A stretch of DNA of 64,000 nt from Gorsachius magnificus (Eukaryota > Chordata > Aves > Pelecaniformes > Ardeidae): contig CM067084.1 of assembly GCA_034008185.1 (NCBI GenBank), forward strand, positions 67,490,612 through 67,554,611. The letters are read 5' to 3'. Shown here piece after piece: positions 1-11,442 of this stretch. Below the pieces are notes generated by a model. It saw nothing but the letters and a program-made list of their open reading frames with translations, made no database searches and was not told the DNA's origin. Within the stretch, counting starts at the first letter, position 1. Each line of letters opens with the position of its first letter. A program made the position numbers and the translations under genes.

Positions 1-2780
1 TCAAAATGAATTCCATATGTCATTAGCTCAGGATTCATTTATGTCAGAGGAAGGGTCTGATCCAGCAAGTCTTGTATACCAAGTATAGATTTATTTCATA
101 TGGGAATTTTTGGTGGCCGAGTGACATGAAGACCAAAACATAAAGAGTTAATAATGCACAATCTCAAAAAGAACACTATGACCAGTAAGGGTTAAAGCAT
201 CTTTTCCTGGTTTCTGACCTAATGTTTTACTTCAGCCTATAGTAGCCATAGGTAACACTCAAAATAAATCACATTAACAGGTTCCCCAAAGCGGTCAAAT
301 TACACGATTACTTAAGAAAACCCCTGGGTACATGTGTGCGCATTATGTGCTGTATCAATGCAAAAAGACAGCAAGCAAGAGTAAAAAAGCTATACTTTTT
401 ATTTTGCCAATGAATCTGTTGCACTTTGCAATGTTTAAGTGGGCTTATACAACATAAACATTTGGGACATTTAACATATCAAGCTCAAATAAAAATGACA
501 CGCAGATCGTTCACTTCTGAAGCTGCCTTGTGTTCAGTTATTGGAACACTCCATCCCTGTGGTTTCCGAAATATTATAAGTATATATTCCAGATTAAACT
601 TTCTATTTTCCTCAAGGTAGTGTTGCTTTTCAGCCCTCAATGGCTTGGTTTTTGCCTAAAGAATCAGGTCCTATCAGCAAAATCAAAGGCGATTACACAG
701 CTCAGTAGTCATTTAGGATTTCTGTGGCTCAATTAAGCATGTATAGCATGCCACAGCCACTGAGACTCTGTTTATTCAGTGAAAGTGCTCTGTAATTTAT
801 TTAAAATAATCCATCTTTAACAAATAAAGAGGCCATTGACTGGCCATCGCTGCAGGCATCCATTTAAATGCTGCCTTCTTGATGGTCTGTTTTGCTGGTT
901 TAAGTTAAATACCTGACAAAAGTGATTCAGTTTTTTGGAAATAAGATTTGTATGCATGATGTTTATTTTCTTTTACACCAGTAATCAGTTAGAACTTCTT
1001 TTTAACAGATTGACCATTAAAAATGATTAATGCTATTAAGTCTGATAATAACAGATTGTGACTGCCAGCTCGCTCTGTGTGTGCGTGTGAGTGCGTGTGT
1101 GTGTGTTTAAAACTGCTCAGGATTTGTGTCTTTATGACACTTTGCTAATCATGTTAGACCTATTACTGTATACATATATTGAAAATTAGATTAGATGACT
1201 ACAGCCAGTGACAAAAACTCTTTTCTTTCCCAATGTGCAGCTTGATTTTTTTTTTCTTTTCCCACTTGACTATTTCAGAAATGAGTCATTCATCTAAGCA
1301 ACACCAGCAAGCTGCCATAAAGACCCGTCAGTACTAGTGGATCTTCTCTGAGCATCAAAAGATTGCAGTATAAGTTCCTGGTAAGTGCCGTTACTTGTTG
1401 CACTGGAACATGACCAACTCAGAAGAAGCTTTTTCTCTGTAACGAGAAACAGCCATTAAAAACCATCTTGGGAATAGGTCAAAGTACAGTGCTAAATTTC
1501 CACTGGAAAGGCAATAGAGAAGGCTATTGGTTAAAGGACTGCTTCTTAGGGTTAAGGATAAATAAAACTCTGGTAGCCACAATGGCACCTCCTGTCCAGC
1601 AGCCACACAGTATAGCTGTGTCTTGTCCTCTTTTCAGACTTAAAAAAAGAAAAACAACCCACCAAGAACAACATCAACCTTAGAGGAGGTGAAACTAAGC
1701 TGTTTGTGTTATTGAATAATGGCTTTTTAATGGTAGTTAAACAGAATCATGGACAGCACTCAATATTTCTTTATGCAAGCATCTAAAGAGAATATGTCAC
1801 GTGTTCACAGAATTTCAAAGTCAGAGTAATGCATGTGCTTTGATGCAGTAAGCTTATTCTCACACTATTTTTTCTTTTTGCTTTTCTTACAGAAGCCTTA
1901 CTAATAGTTCGTTTGTACTTCCTTAGATGAGAATAATTTTTCAATGCATGTTGTTTGAAGAATGGTTAATTCTATTTTAAACATGAAGATTTATTCTGGA
2001 GCCTTGGACACTGTAACACATTTATAGTCATTTAAGTTGTCCTGTTTTCACATGGAGCTCTGTGGTACCTATAGATGAAGAATGCAGCTAGCTTCGTTCC
2101 CCGTTTCAGTTATACAGGACAACCTAGTTAGTACCTACACATCTGGAAATAAGACAAAGAAATCAAGATTCCATCTAGCATGAGACATTATCAGGCATAC
2201 AAATTTGTCCTTAATTTTATTAGTTAATCACAGGCATAAGACTGGAGCCGTGGAATAGTAGTGAAAAAGAGTTCTAATTTATCTTTAGTTCAGTGTTTTT
2301 TCATGTCTTTTAAAATGGTTTGCTAGACCTCACGAATCCTAATATTCAAGCACTGTCTTGTGTTCAACATGCATTTGAGGAAATGATCATATTTTAAGAC
2401 ATTAGGTCAACCAGCATGGCAACACCACAAGCCAAAACACTGGTTGCTGAGTTAGGGCTCATGATTGTACTGATGCTTGTGACTAAGTTGTAGCTGTACA
2501 GATAAAACTGAGGCAGCAGGATCTTATTGTCACTAGGGTTAGATGGTAGAGGAAACAGTCACATATTCTAAGTTGAAGCATTTGGTGATAATATTTTTCC
2601 TTCCACATTTGGGGAATTTAACTTTTCTACTATAATTGCTGGATGATTATATTGAGTTAGGTTCTAACTCATCTCTAAGGGGTTTTGGTGATTTTAAGAC
2701 AACGGCAAAGTATTGCAGCTCCTAAGGCCTTACAGTAGATCCTGCAACGAACATCTGACTCCCTGTTCAACTCTTGGGCA
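1..2780. other. Unique AT-rich non-coding DNA
   Basis: No exon, RNA gene or repeat family was recognised apart from the TG microsatellite listed separately. Open frames reach only 60-90 codons, on both strands, overlap each other and match no protein I know. There are scattered A/T homopolymers, for example a T-run near 1247. CpG dinucleotides are sparse, so no CpG island or promoter is suggested. Confidence 0.7.
1075..1107. repeat. Interrupted (TG)n microsatellite
   Basis: Alternating TG dinucleotides interrupted by GC and GA steps, ending in an uninterrupted run of about six TG units. Alternating purine-pyrimidine tracts of this sort are ordinary vertebrate microsatellites and can adopt Z-DNA. 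Confidence 0.85.
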
Positions 2781-3118
2781 GTGCTCTCTACAACTACCTG
2801 ACAGGAGGTTGTAGCGAGGTGGGTGTTGGTCTCTTCTCCCAAGAAACAAGTAGTAAGACGAGAGGAAATGGCTTCAAGTTGTAGCAGGGGAGGTTTAGAT
2901 TGGATATTAGGAAAAATATCTTCACTGAAAGAGTTATCAAGCACTGGAATGGGCTGCCCAGGGGAGTGGTCGAGCCACCATCCCTGGAGGTATTAGAAGA
3001 TGTGTAGACATGGTGCTTAAGGACATGGTTTAGTGGTGGACTTTGTAGTGTTAGTTTTATGGTTGGACTTGATGATCTTAAGGGTCTTTTCCAAGCTAAA
3101 TGATTCTATGATTCTGTG
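2781..3118 (+). mobile_element. CR1 LINE, 5'-truncated 3' end (avian type)
   Basis: This matches the 3' end of avian CR1 non-LTR retrotransposons as I remember it. It has the end of the reverse-transcriptase ORF, including a stretch with the sense of 'TCAAGCACTGGAATGGGCTG', then the short 3' UTR with 'GGTTGGACTTGATGATCTTA'. It closes with the imperfect octamer repeat ATTCTATG/ATTCTGTG that is characteristic of CR1 and replaces a poly-A tail. The element is severely 5'-truncated, as nearly all CR1 copies are, and cannot move. Its wording is closest to the CR1-J/Y-like subfamilies, but the subfamily is not certain. The left boundary could be off by about 20 bp. Its close fit to the remembered consensus makes it one of the younger repeats here. 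An 89-codon minus-strand frame overlapping it is a chance frame. Confidence 0.93.
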
Positions 3119-3731
3119 AAATACCTGAGAATGAAATCTCCATCTCATCAGTGGACATAGAGGATATGCAACAAGAATCATGAAAGGGAAGGGTAGCCTG
3201 AAATCATGTCTTGCTGTAACACAAAGGTGTCTTAATCAGGGCTATAAATAGGTATCTGGTCCTCTTCTTAGTGTTTCCTTTAAAAAAAAAAAAAGCAGAA
3301 GCAGCCTTCTTTCTTTTGAAGTATGTGGATGGTAATGGCTACTGGGGCATTTGCCTAGAAAAATGTTAGTTTGTGCCAACTGCTCTCCTCTGCCTTGGAG
3401 GGTACCAACCCAAATTTCCTATCCCACCCAGGAGGGTGTCCTGGTCAAGAAGCACATGTGCATGGGGTCTGAATCGTGTTCAAACTGAGGCAGGAAACAG
3501 CCATGCAGCTCTTCAGTTTGGAGGATCTGCAAGACAGATGTCCACACACTTTGGGAGCTTCTAGGTCACACAGAAGTGCAACTGGAATATTTAGGTGCCT
3601 CCAGGATTAGAAGAAAGCTGAGCCTATTCACTTGCAATTTGGGATTTATGTACTGGATTCCTGCTTTGCGTAAGATACTCCTTGATCTGAAAGGCCACTG
3701 GTGTGGAAATGTTTCCTCCAGGGCTTAGCAC
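3119..3731. other. Unique non-coding DNA
   Basis: It contains an A-run near 3282 and otherwise nothing recognisable. A 63-codon frame at 3373-3564 has no features of a known protein. Confidence 0.6.
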
Positions 3732-3853
3732 AAGGAGAAACTGAGGTACCAGATATTGAATGAATTGCCTAAGGTCACATGAGGCAATGGGGGAAACACG
3801 GGGAGGGGGGGGGGGGGGGGGAAAGTGACATAACTCCAAGCCTCGTGTCCAGT
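3732..3853 (-). mobile_element. MIR SINE remnant
   Basis: Read on the plus strand, it shows the reverse complement of the MIR core. The pieces are 'GAGAAACTGAGG', then 'GAATTGCCTAAGGTCACA', a diverged spacer and 'ACTCCAAG'/'TCCAGTG', in the right order and spacing. MIRs are tRNA-derived SINEs mobilised by LINE2 partners and were active early in amniote history, so copies in bird genomes are short and heavily mutated. A long G homopolymer has grown inside this copy (listed separately). Confidence 0.75.
3801..3821. repeat. Poly-G tract
   Basis: GGGA followed by about 17 consecutive G residues, inside the MIR remnant. Homopolymer length at such tracts is unreliable in most sequencing. Runs of this kind can form G-quadruplex structures between molecules. 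Confidence 0.85.
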
Positions 3854-5389
3854 GTGTGTGATGACGTTGCTATCCTGAATGGGATCTTTGTTTGAGTGAT
3901 GAAATGTAGCACCCCAAGAAAAGGTAAGAAGACGTTAAGAACACAGATTTCCTTTGCACTTATAATTCAGAATGTTGCTTTTCATTCATAGTGGTGCAAA
4001 TATATTACCTTGGTGAGAAACCAGGGAGAACAGGGACCACAGAGCAGGAGCAAGCCTGTGGGTATATGTGTGGAAGAGAAAGAGAAATTATGCTGCATGA
4101 GGCATTGGAGGACTTCCAAGTATTTTTATTCATTATTACTATTTTTATGTGAAAGGGAACAGCCTTCCAGGCCTGGCTGATTTGCCTTGGGCAAGGATTT
4201 TGGCAAGTTCTAGTCCAGACCCATGTTTGAGAGTGTGTGTGTGTGTGTGTGTGCAGGGTGCTTGCATGAGGTCCAGAATGTGCAGCTTTTTATCTGCTAC
4301 TGCTCACATTTACCCACTCCACCCTCTCCTGTCAGTGCAACGAGCCTTTTATTTAACGGTATGACCTTCAACTTCCAAACTTTCTAGTGTTTTTAGAAGG
4401 GAATTCATTGGACAGACCTTTTTTTTTTTTATTGAAACACGTGTAAAAATACCAAAATAAGTGATTGAAGGACATTTTAAAACGGAGTTTTTTATATGAA
4501 AATATGAAAACTTGTTTTATTACACCAGCTAGGGCAAAAGTGCTGATTTTTAAAAAATTTGTTAACATTTCATTTGGGTTTATGATACTTAGAAAAAAAG
4601 CAAGAATAAATGTTTCTGTGACACATTAAATGAATTTAATTTAACAGAAAATATTATTGAGAACTTTTCAGAAAACTGTCCACACTGTGGTTTGATAACC
4701 ATTGCATGTAGGCACATTAATTACTGAGATCTTTCCGGAAAAAAATATTTGATCCTGTACATAAATAGATTGAATGTTTTAATTTGCTGGATGCTACTTC
4801 TTACTGGTTTGTGATGACACCTTACTCCCATCATAAAACTTCAGAGGTACTTACGGTTTACTGGCACATTCCTTGTCTGTTAGCAAACCATAGTAATATG
4901 TGACCTATATTGTTTTGCAGAATGACATGAAATGCTTTTACAAGAGGAATAGATAGATTTTATGTTTTCAGGGGCTTCTCATAAAGCAAGGGAGAGAAGG
5001 GAATCTCCTTTCATTAGTTGTGTCTTAGATGCAAGAAACAACTGGGGTTTTACCCAGCCATACAGGCTTGACCTTGACTTTGATCTTTAGTTTATTGTTG
5101 TTTAGATGTTAATGTCAAGTGGATTTTAATCAATATATACTCTAGCCACTATATTTAAAATAGTATCTTAAAGTGCTATTCACCCATAAGCAGACTGCCA
5201 GCCTCAGAGCTGTGTAGTGCCTATGTCCCCAGTTTGACTCTGAAAGAAAACAACCACAACTTTTGGTGAAATAAGCTCACAGTAACTCAGTACAAATTTC
5301 ACAGTTACTTTTTTTTTTTGTGATGAGAAAGGAATAAACATTATATAATTCCAGAAAGCGTGATCCAAATGCAACAGAGAATGAAAACC
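3854..5389. other. Unique AT-rich non-coding DNA
   Basis: Apart from the TG microsatellite at 4231, there is nothing recognisable. It has many A/T runs (4420s, 5310s). Frames are below 90 codons and show no domain. Confidence 0.6.
4231..4253. repeat. (TG)n microsatellite
   Basis: About eleven uninterrupted GT units preceded by GAGA. It is probably polymorphic in length. Confidence 0.9.
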
Positions 5390-5760
5390 AGAGGCCGCCT
5401 TGCTGATGGGTTGTGGTGCTTTGGATGAAGGGCTCTTCCGATCTGCCCCAGGCGGGAGAGGTGGGGGGGATGCAGCTGACCTCAGGCTGGACTGGGAGCT
5501 CTGCTTTTTCCACAGTTTGTGGTGTGAAAGCCCTGTGCATTTAGGATCCTGGCCTTACCAAGTACCAGTTGCTCCAGTCAGGCTTCACATGTGGCAAGCA
5601 GTGGCACTGGGGCCTCTATCAGGACAGGGACTTGCTGGTGTGGATAAAGCCCAGTGCTGAGCACCTGTGGCTGGTGAAGGCAAATTCCTCCACCTTCCAG
5701 CTGCCTGGCAGGCAGCTTTGTGTGGTACTGTTTGGCAAAGCAGTTGAGAACCAGTAGGAA
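5390..5760. other. GC-richer block of unknown origin
   Basis: This segment is clearly richer in G+C than its AT-rich flanks, with sharp edges. Two overlapping plus-strand frames (about 5400-5660 and 5569-5757) stay open through it. Neither resembles a protein I recognise, and neither is bounded by convincing splice sites, although a TTTTTCCACAG acceptor-like string sits at about 5505-5516. It could be an isolated exon, a decayed processed pseudogene or an unrecognised repeat; the sequence does not decide. It also contains a 13-base exact match to the universal Illumina adapter stem (5432-5444). Confidence 0.3.
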
Positions 5761-7340
5761 TTCACTTCAGGAGCTTATTTCAATAGTTTAAAAAAATACG
5801 ACTGAATTGCTACAATGATTTGGGAGTACTTGTGTGGGCTCTCCATAAGAAACATAGCAATATAAGGAGCGTAGAAGTCCAGTCTCTAAACCAGTCATAA
5901 CGGTCTCTAAAACACTTTTCTCTGTAGCAGCCCACAAATAAAGACCAGATTTAATAAGAGAGAATACATCTGGGTTTTTTTTACATTGCAGAAACCCAAG
6001 GGATATCCCTGGGATTTAGCCTTATGAATTAGTTTGCTGGGGCTTCTACAGAGTTTCTAACTGAGGCGCCTGGAGTGCAATACCCAGATGGACCCCTTCA
6101 CGTACACAGGGCAAAGGAAAATGGGGTGTGATGGGTAGTAAGGCAATTTCTACTGTCTTTTACTTTTTCCCAGTATTTGCAAACCAGACATGCTTTAATA
6201 ATATTTAGGGAAGGGCTGATTTGTGAAGCAAATAGCTCAAGGTCTAGTGGTTTGATTAGCCACATGTTTCTTCTGAAAACAAAGCATATCACATGTAAAG
6301 GGAGCCTGGAATAAATTACCTTAACTCCATCAATAACTTCAGCAGAGGATCTGTCCCACTGTGTATTTCCACATCTTCTGGGGAGCCATTTAAGATGCAT
6401 GGGTATGGAAGCCTCAGAGAGTGTTGCAAAATTGTACATGCCTAATTACCCAACAGTGGTATTACTTTTAATAGAAGAGTAAATTACAAGAAGTTCTTGG
6501 ATTTTTCAAATGTAAATATCATCATTACGAGAAAGGCAGGACACACAGCGTTTGTGCTTGCTCATCACAGCTAAATAAGCAAGGGTTAAAGTAACACAAA
6601 AACCATGGTGAGAAAACAGGTAGTTAACTTAAATCTTATTTTAAGCAAAACTGTCACCAATGAGTTGCTTAGGGCTTCTTGTAGAGGGGTGTTTTGGAAG
6701 GAAGGGCAATTTCTCTCTCTCAAAACCCTACTGCCAGCCATCTGTTGATAATTATTGTCCAGTCTCTGCTGAGAACTTGTGATATTTAATATTTCCTCAC
6801 CACTTGAACAAATAAGCGATAATAACTGCAAGGTACTTGACCACAGGAGTAGAAAGGCATATAGCATGAAAGAGTCAGTGTACACCTTGGTTTTTGAAAG
6901 CAACTCAATTTTCTATTGGTGATAAAGGTAAATCTGAATTGTTGAGGACTTGGAAGATAAGTGAGTTGTACAGTGTCTCTGGCAATTTTTTTTTTTTTTA
7001 AATGAGAGTTATCAGAAAGCTTAAAAATTTTCCATTTCCTGTTTGTGTTTCTTATTATTTTTAATTTATATTATCCTTTCTCATAGAAAATGCTGGGCAA
7101 TCTATTTATTTGTGTATTGAATAATTAGGGCAGGTAAGGTGAAGACATCTCAATTCTTTGCAATGTTTAGTCTTTAAAACTGTCAACATTTTTATAGTTA
7201 TATTGAGCCCTACATAGATGGAGAGCAGAGGTCATTACATCTAGTTTAGAAATGGTCTCTGAACTTGCACAAGAAGATGTCTGTAACTGCTGTTCTAACT
7301 TTCTTTTGCTTTATTCCATTATATTAATTATAAATACTAA
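5761..7340. other. Unique AT-rich non-coding DNA
   Basis: No repeat or gene was recognised. Minus-strand frames of 113 codons (6098-6439) and 105 codons (6586-6903) are the longest. They lack recognisable motifs and are within what chance gives in this much DNA. Confidence 0.6.
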
Positions 7341-7450
7341 TAAGCCATACTTTTCATCCAAGTACTTGGAGCTTTACAAATAACTGCTCTCTAAACTTCA
7401 TGACAGCCAAGACATGATAGCTTCTAAGCTTATTTTAAAGATGGTTTGTG
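7341..7450 (-). mobile_element. MIR SINE remnant
   Basis: The plus strand carries the reverse complement of the MIR 3' half. It runs in order from 'CATACTTTTCATCCAAGTAC' through 'GAGCTTTACAAA', a diverged stretch with the sense of 'CTTCATGACAGCC' and 'TTATTTTAAAGATGG'. Order and spacing agree with MIR copies in reptiles and birds, while identity is low, as expected for an element of this age. Confidence 0.7.
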
Positions 7451-9505
7451 TTTAAGCTTTCGCAGTCTGACGTTTCACTGCCTCTGGAATGACATCCCCT
7501 GTTAATGACATTGCTCAGCATTTTCCAAGACCCAAATCCAAGATTTTCCAAGGTTGTTTCTGGATCCACAGCTTGAGAACCCTTCTGGACCCAGCGCTTT
7601 GAAAAGCTGTTCCTTATCAAAGCGCCACAGACAGAGCATACTGAGCTGATAGCAAGAAAAAGTGCTCGTTGCTTTTGAATATGTGGCTTTGGATGATTTG
7701 ACTGAAATCCCAGCAGACCTTACCTGTTAGAACATATGTTTTATGGTTATTTTTTTTTTTTGCTTATCAGTTTTGTTTTTCTTCAGAGAGTTCAGTAGAT
7801 ACAAGCCTTAGTGCCCTCACCTCAAAGCCACTGAAGTTTGTAGGAATTCCTGGCTGCAGCTACCTCCATCTCTAAGGTGGTTTCCTGAGCAGCTGTTCTG
7901 GAGCCTTTCCCTGTTCGCCCTCACCTCCACTGCCTGCGCACAGGCTGATCTCCCTGACCCCATGTACAAATGGCAGAGTGAAAAAAAAAAAATCGCAGGA
8001 ATGCTGATTTTTAATCCTTAGTTGAGTATGCATTTCATATAGTTGCCAGGTGCTAGTACTAAACCCCTTCTCCCCAATAAAACTTTAAATTTTATGGGTG
8101 TTTCATTATCAAATTGAAAATAAAACCACTGAACAGGAAATAGTAATTCCTAAAGGTTCATGCAAAATCAATTATATTATCCCTTGATAATGAAAAAGGA
8201 ATCCCAGGTCCCTGATATAGGGTGAATTTCTTAACAGATACAAAAAGTACAGCCCTTCTCTTCAAGAAATTTATTAGCTAATGTGATTCTTGAAAGTTTT
8301 TGCATCACTGAACATTCACTTCCCATTTATAATTATTTTTCTTATTGCTTTAAGAAGATGAACAAACACCAAAGAGCCAACAAAACCCCTAAGCTACCTG
8401 TTGGTCATGGATTGCATAATTTTTTGTGCATCTGTTCTCCTTGATTGTTCTGGAGGAGCAAAAGTGAAAGGTTCCTGGGACATTATGAAAAACATCACAA
8501 TAAAATAAATAGGAATAGGATAGGGGGATGATTAGAACATGAGAGACTGGTTTCAGCCCATGCTACCTTTTCTTTTTGCTGTTGGAATGTAACAAATATT
8601 AACTGCTACTGCTCTGCTGTACTTCATTACATAAATATTTGTGTAAATTCACACTGTGAATATATGAAGTGCTTTGATGGGCAAAGAGGAGAGTTTCCCC
8701 AGGTGCTGGTTTCTTCTTTATATGAAGCAACAGCACTGTACGCACTGACCGAACTTTCACACTCATGCTGTTCAGCATCAGCTTGAGTTCTCAGTTCTCT
8801 TTTTTCCTTCTTCGTAACTGGTTTACTTACTAAAACCAGCTCTGTTGCAATACAGCAATTCCCAAGTAAGTCCTCCAAGCCAGCACTACGGAATTTCAAC
8901 TATTTTTTTTTTTTAATGAGCTGCTGATCTGGAGGCCTTTCTGTGCCCCATGTCCTTTATATGATTAATTAATATACCACATAAAATTCCAAGAAACTGT
9001 ACATGTTCCCACCTGTGGCATCTCTGAGCCCTCAAAGAAGAGAACATTTAGATCTGGGGAATTTTTAATACTCCACTATGCTCTGTTTCCAGCAGAATGT
9101 TATATTTTTTTCCTGCCATCAGTTTTGCAAATGTGCTAGTGGGAATATGCATGCAGAAGTCAACAGGGAATTTTGTATTAGATAAAGTAGTTGATGATAA
9201 TTGTACGTATATTGAATCTGTCCCTCTGCCCCAATGATTATGTTAGTGTATCTTGGATATCAATGCAATAAGCAAGGCATTTTCTCTGTTGTATAAACAT
9301 TGTAGCCATGGTAGTTAAGGATTTTAGAGAAACATGGCACATAGAAAGAGGAAATATTGCCATAATAAAAGATGTCACCTCCCCCTGCAAACCTTGCTGC
9401 TTTATTGTATACATTGACAGACACAAGGACTTTTTTTAGATCACTTTTATGTGTTGTTGATTCCAGGTCCACTTGTAACATCAAAAAAGATGAGCTATGA
9501 GTCTG
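7451..9505. other. Unique AT-rich non-coding DNA
   Basis: No exon or repeat family was recognised. There are short A-runs (7981) and T-runs (7751, 8906). A 90-codon minus-strand frame at 8627-8899 has no recognisable features. Confidence 0.6.
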
Positions 9506-9672
9506 GAATACAGGCTTCCCTCATTAGGAAAAAAAAAGAAAAAAAAAGAAAAGAAAAGAAAAAAAAAAGAAAAAAAAAGAAAAAAAAAGAAAAAAAAAAA
9601 AAAAAAGAAAAGAAAAGGAAAAAAAAAGAAAAAAAAAAAGGAAAAAAAAAGGAAAAAACTAGGCCTGTATTC
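9506..9672. repeat. Pure G/A tract with flanking inverted repeat
   Basis: From 9528 to 9658 the plus strand is almost entirely A with single G or GG, in GAAAA to GA(8-10) units: about 130 bases of homopurine. It lies between a perfect 10-bp inverted repeat, GAATACAGGC at 9506-9515 and GCCTGTATTC at 9663-9672. Lysine/arginine/glutamate-only frames through the tract are artefacts of its composition. Long homopurine tracts can form triplex (H-) DNA and are prone to assembly error. Confidence 0.85.
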
Positions 9673-10873
9673 TCTTTATAGTTTTATCTGTCACTCGGCA
9701 TTAACCCAGGTGAGCTAGTCAGTATGAAAAAGTAGTTAAAAGGTTTGGCCTTTCTTTCTGCTAATATATTTTCTTTCAGCAATGCGGAGTTTTTATAACT
9801 TTTTTCACTTATTGACATAGTTTAGGAGGCACATTGGTCATGTCGTATTAGGCATCTATCAGTTTCATAGCCTAATCTTTATAAAAGGGAAGAAATTTTG
9901 AAGAAATTGGTATATTAATTTATATTTCAAATCTAAAAGGATAGCAATAAGGGATCTTTGTTTCATAATTGTTTGTCCCAGGTTTGTAAAAGTCCATATG
10001 CTGCAAAGCACCGTGATGTGGATGGGAGCTAGAGATGCCCACATTTTAAAACAGTTTAACAATGAAAACTGTTGGGATCTTTCGTGACTATTAAGATATG
10101 AGTCAGATGTAATGGATACAGATCAGACTATTGGAATTGTGAGTGTATTTTGAAAATCTGTTGTGACTTTAAAAAAAATTTAAAATATGAAGTGGTGAGT
10201 GACAAATATTCCAGTCAGATCTAGAGAGTAGCAAAAAATTCCAGTTTTTCTCAACAAGTGCTTCATGTTTTTGCTTAAAATAAAACAAATTAAAAGTTTT
10301 GATCCAAATTAACCATATAGAATACCTTGCTGTACAACCCTAATGGTCTGTGTCACTGTCCCAGGCCTCTAATTACAATATCTTATTTTCAGTTTCTAAA
10401 GGGAAACTCAGACTGGTTGAGACAAAAAATTATCTAGTAGTCTGCTTTAATCCTCTTTAATTCGGACACAATTGACTGTATTGTGTTCACAATTTCAAGC
10501 ACCAAACCTAGAAAAGTATGTTTCCAAACACAGTTTGCATTAGTGAAATTCCTCAGTTTAGGAAAATCTGGACATTTTATATTAGAGACCATGGCCGTTG
10601 TCTGTATTGTGAAACCTGGAGTGTTTCCATCTCTTGGTGAATGAATTCTGTCCTCTTCCCACATGACTTAGAGGCATGACTTCATGGAAAGGAAACTCAA
10701 GTAGAGTGGCCAACAGGGGTTCACTGATGTCTCCAAGGGTCCTTGATGGGGACAAAAGGAATAGAAAAGTGGGACATGCTGTGGGAGAGATATGATACAG
10801 GTTAGATATTGCTATAGTTCTTGTGGCCAGGTGTGGAAAAGTAGTCCTGTGATAGCTCTCATGTGATCCAATG
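9673..10873. other. Unique AT-rich non-coding DNA
   Basis: Nothing was recognised. A 115-codon minus-strand frame at 10582-10929 runs across the edge of the neighbouring LTR, so it is not a conserved coding unit. Confidence 0.6.
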
Positions 10874-11442
10874 TGTTTACGTGGTGGGTTGGCCCTGGAC
10901 AGGAGCCAAGCACCCACACAGCCACTCACTCTCTAACTCCTGGCACAATGAGTGAGAGAATAGGTAGAGAAAAAGTGAAAAACTTGTGAGTTGAGATAAC
11001 AATGGGTTAATAAGTGAAGAATAGAGAAAAAAACCCACAAGTGACACAAAAGGAATCACTCACCACCTGCCACAGACAGACCAGTGCCCAAACATTCTCT
11101 GAATAATGGGTATCTTGGAAGTCAAAATCCTCCACCTTCTTTTGCTATCCCAGTTTTATTGCTGAGCATGACATCACACAGTCCAGACTACCCCGTTTGT
11201 TCAGTTTAGGACAGCATATCTGACTGCATCCACTCTCAGTCTCTTGTGCACCCCCAGCCTGCTTGCTGGACAGGCCAGGGGGAGGGTGGGAAAAAGAGAA
11301 AGCCTTGGTGCTGTGCAAGCACTGCTCAGCAATAGCCAAAATGCTGTCATGTTATCAACACTCTTTTAGTCATGGCTCAAACCACAGCACCATGCAAGCT
11401 GCTATGAAGAAAGCTAACTCCATCCCAGCCAGACACAGTACA
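10874..11442 (-). mobile_element. Solo LTR of an avian ERVL-like endogenous retrovirus
   Basis: On the minus strand this unit begins TGTACTGTGTCTGGCTGGGA at 11442. It continues through a stretch with the sense of 'GTGTTGATAACATGACAGC' and 'GCTCAGCAATAAAACTGGG'. The latter carries the AATAAA polyadenylation signal at 11155-11160. It ends in the GTTGAGATAA-type/'AACTTTTTCACTT' region and a terminal stretch read on the plus strand as 'TGGGTTGGCCCTGGACAGG'. I recall this layout from LTRs widespread in bird genomes and usually classed with ERVL. About 570 bp lies between the terminal TG and CA, with no gag, pol or env alongside. That suggests a solo LTR left by recombination between the two LTRs. 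The left end is ambiguous by 2 bp (10872 or 10874). The bases just outside do not form a clear target-site duplication. The exact family name is not certain. Confidence 0.85.
11155..11160 (-). promoter_or_regulatory. LTR polyadenylation signal
   Basis: AATAAA on the minus strand, inside the LTR in the context CAGCAATAAAACTGG, where the R region of this LTR type would end transcripts. Whether it is still used is unknown. Confidence 0.6.

Noticed and set aside
2675..2944. 89-codon minus-strand frame
   Set aside because: It lies partly antisense across the CR1 fragment, so it is a shadow of repeat sequence.
9451..9718. Lysine-rich frames over the purine tract
   Set aside because: They are products of the A/G-only composition of the tract. 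Two overlapping frames give the same type of peptide.
10582..10929. 115-codon minus-strand frame
   Set aside because: It crosses the end of the solo LTR into unique flank, so it cannot be an old conserved coding unit.
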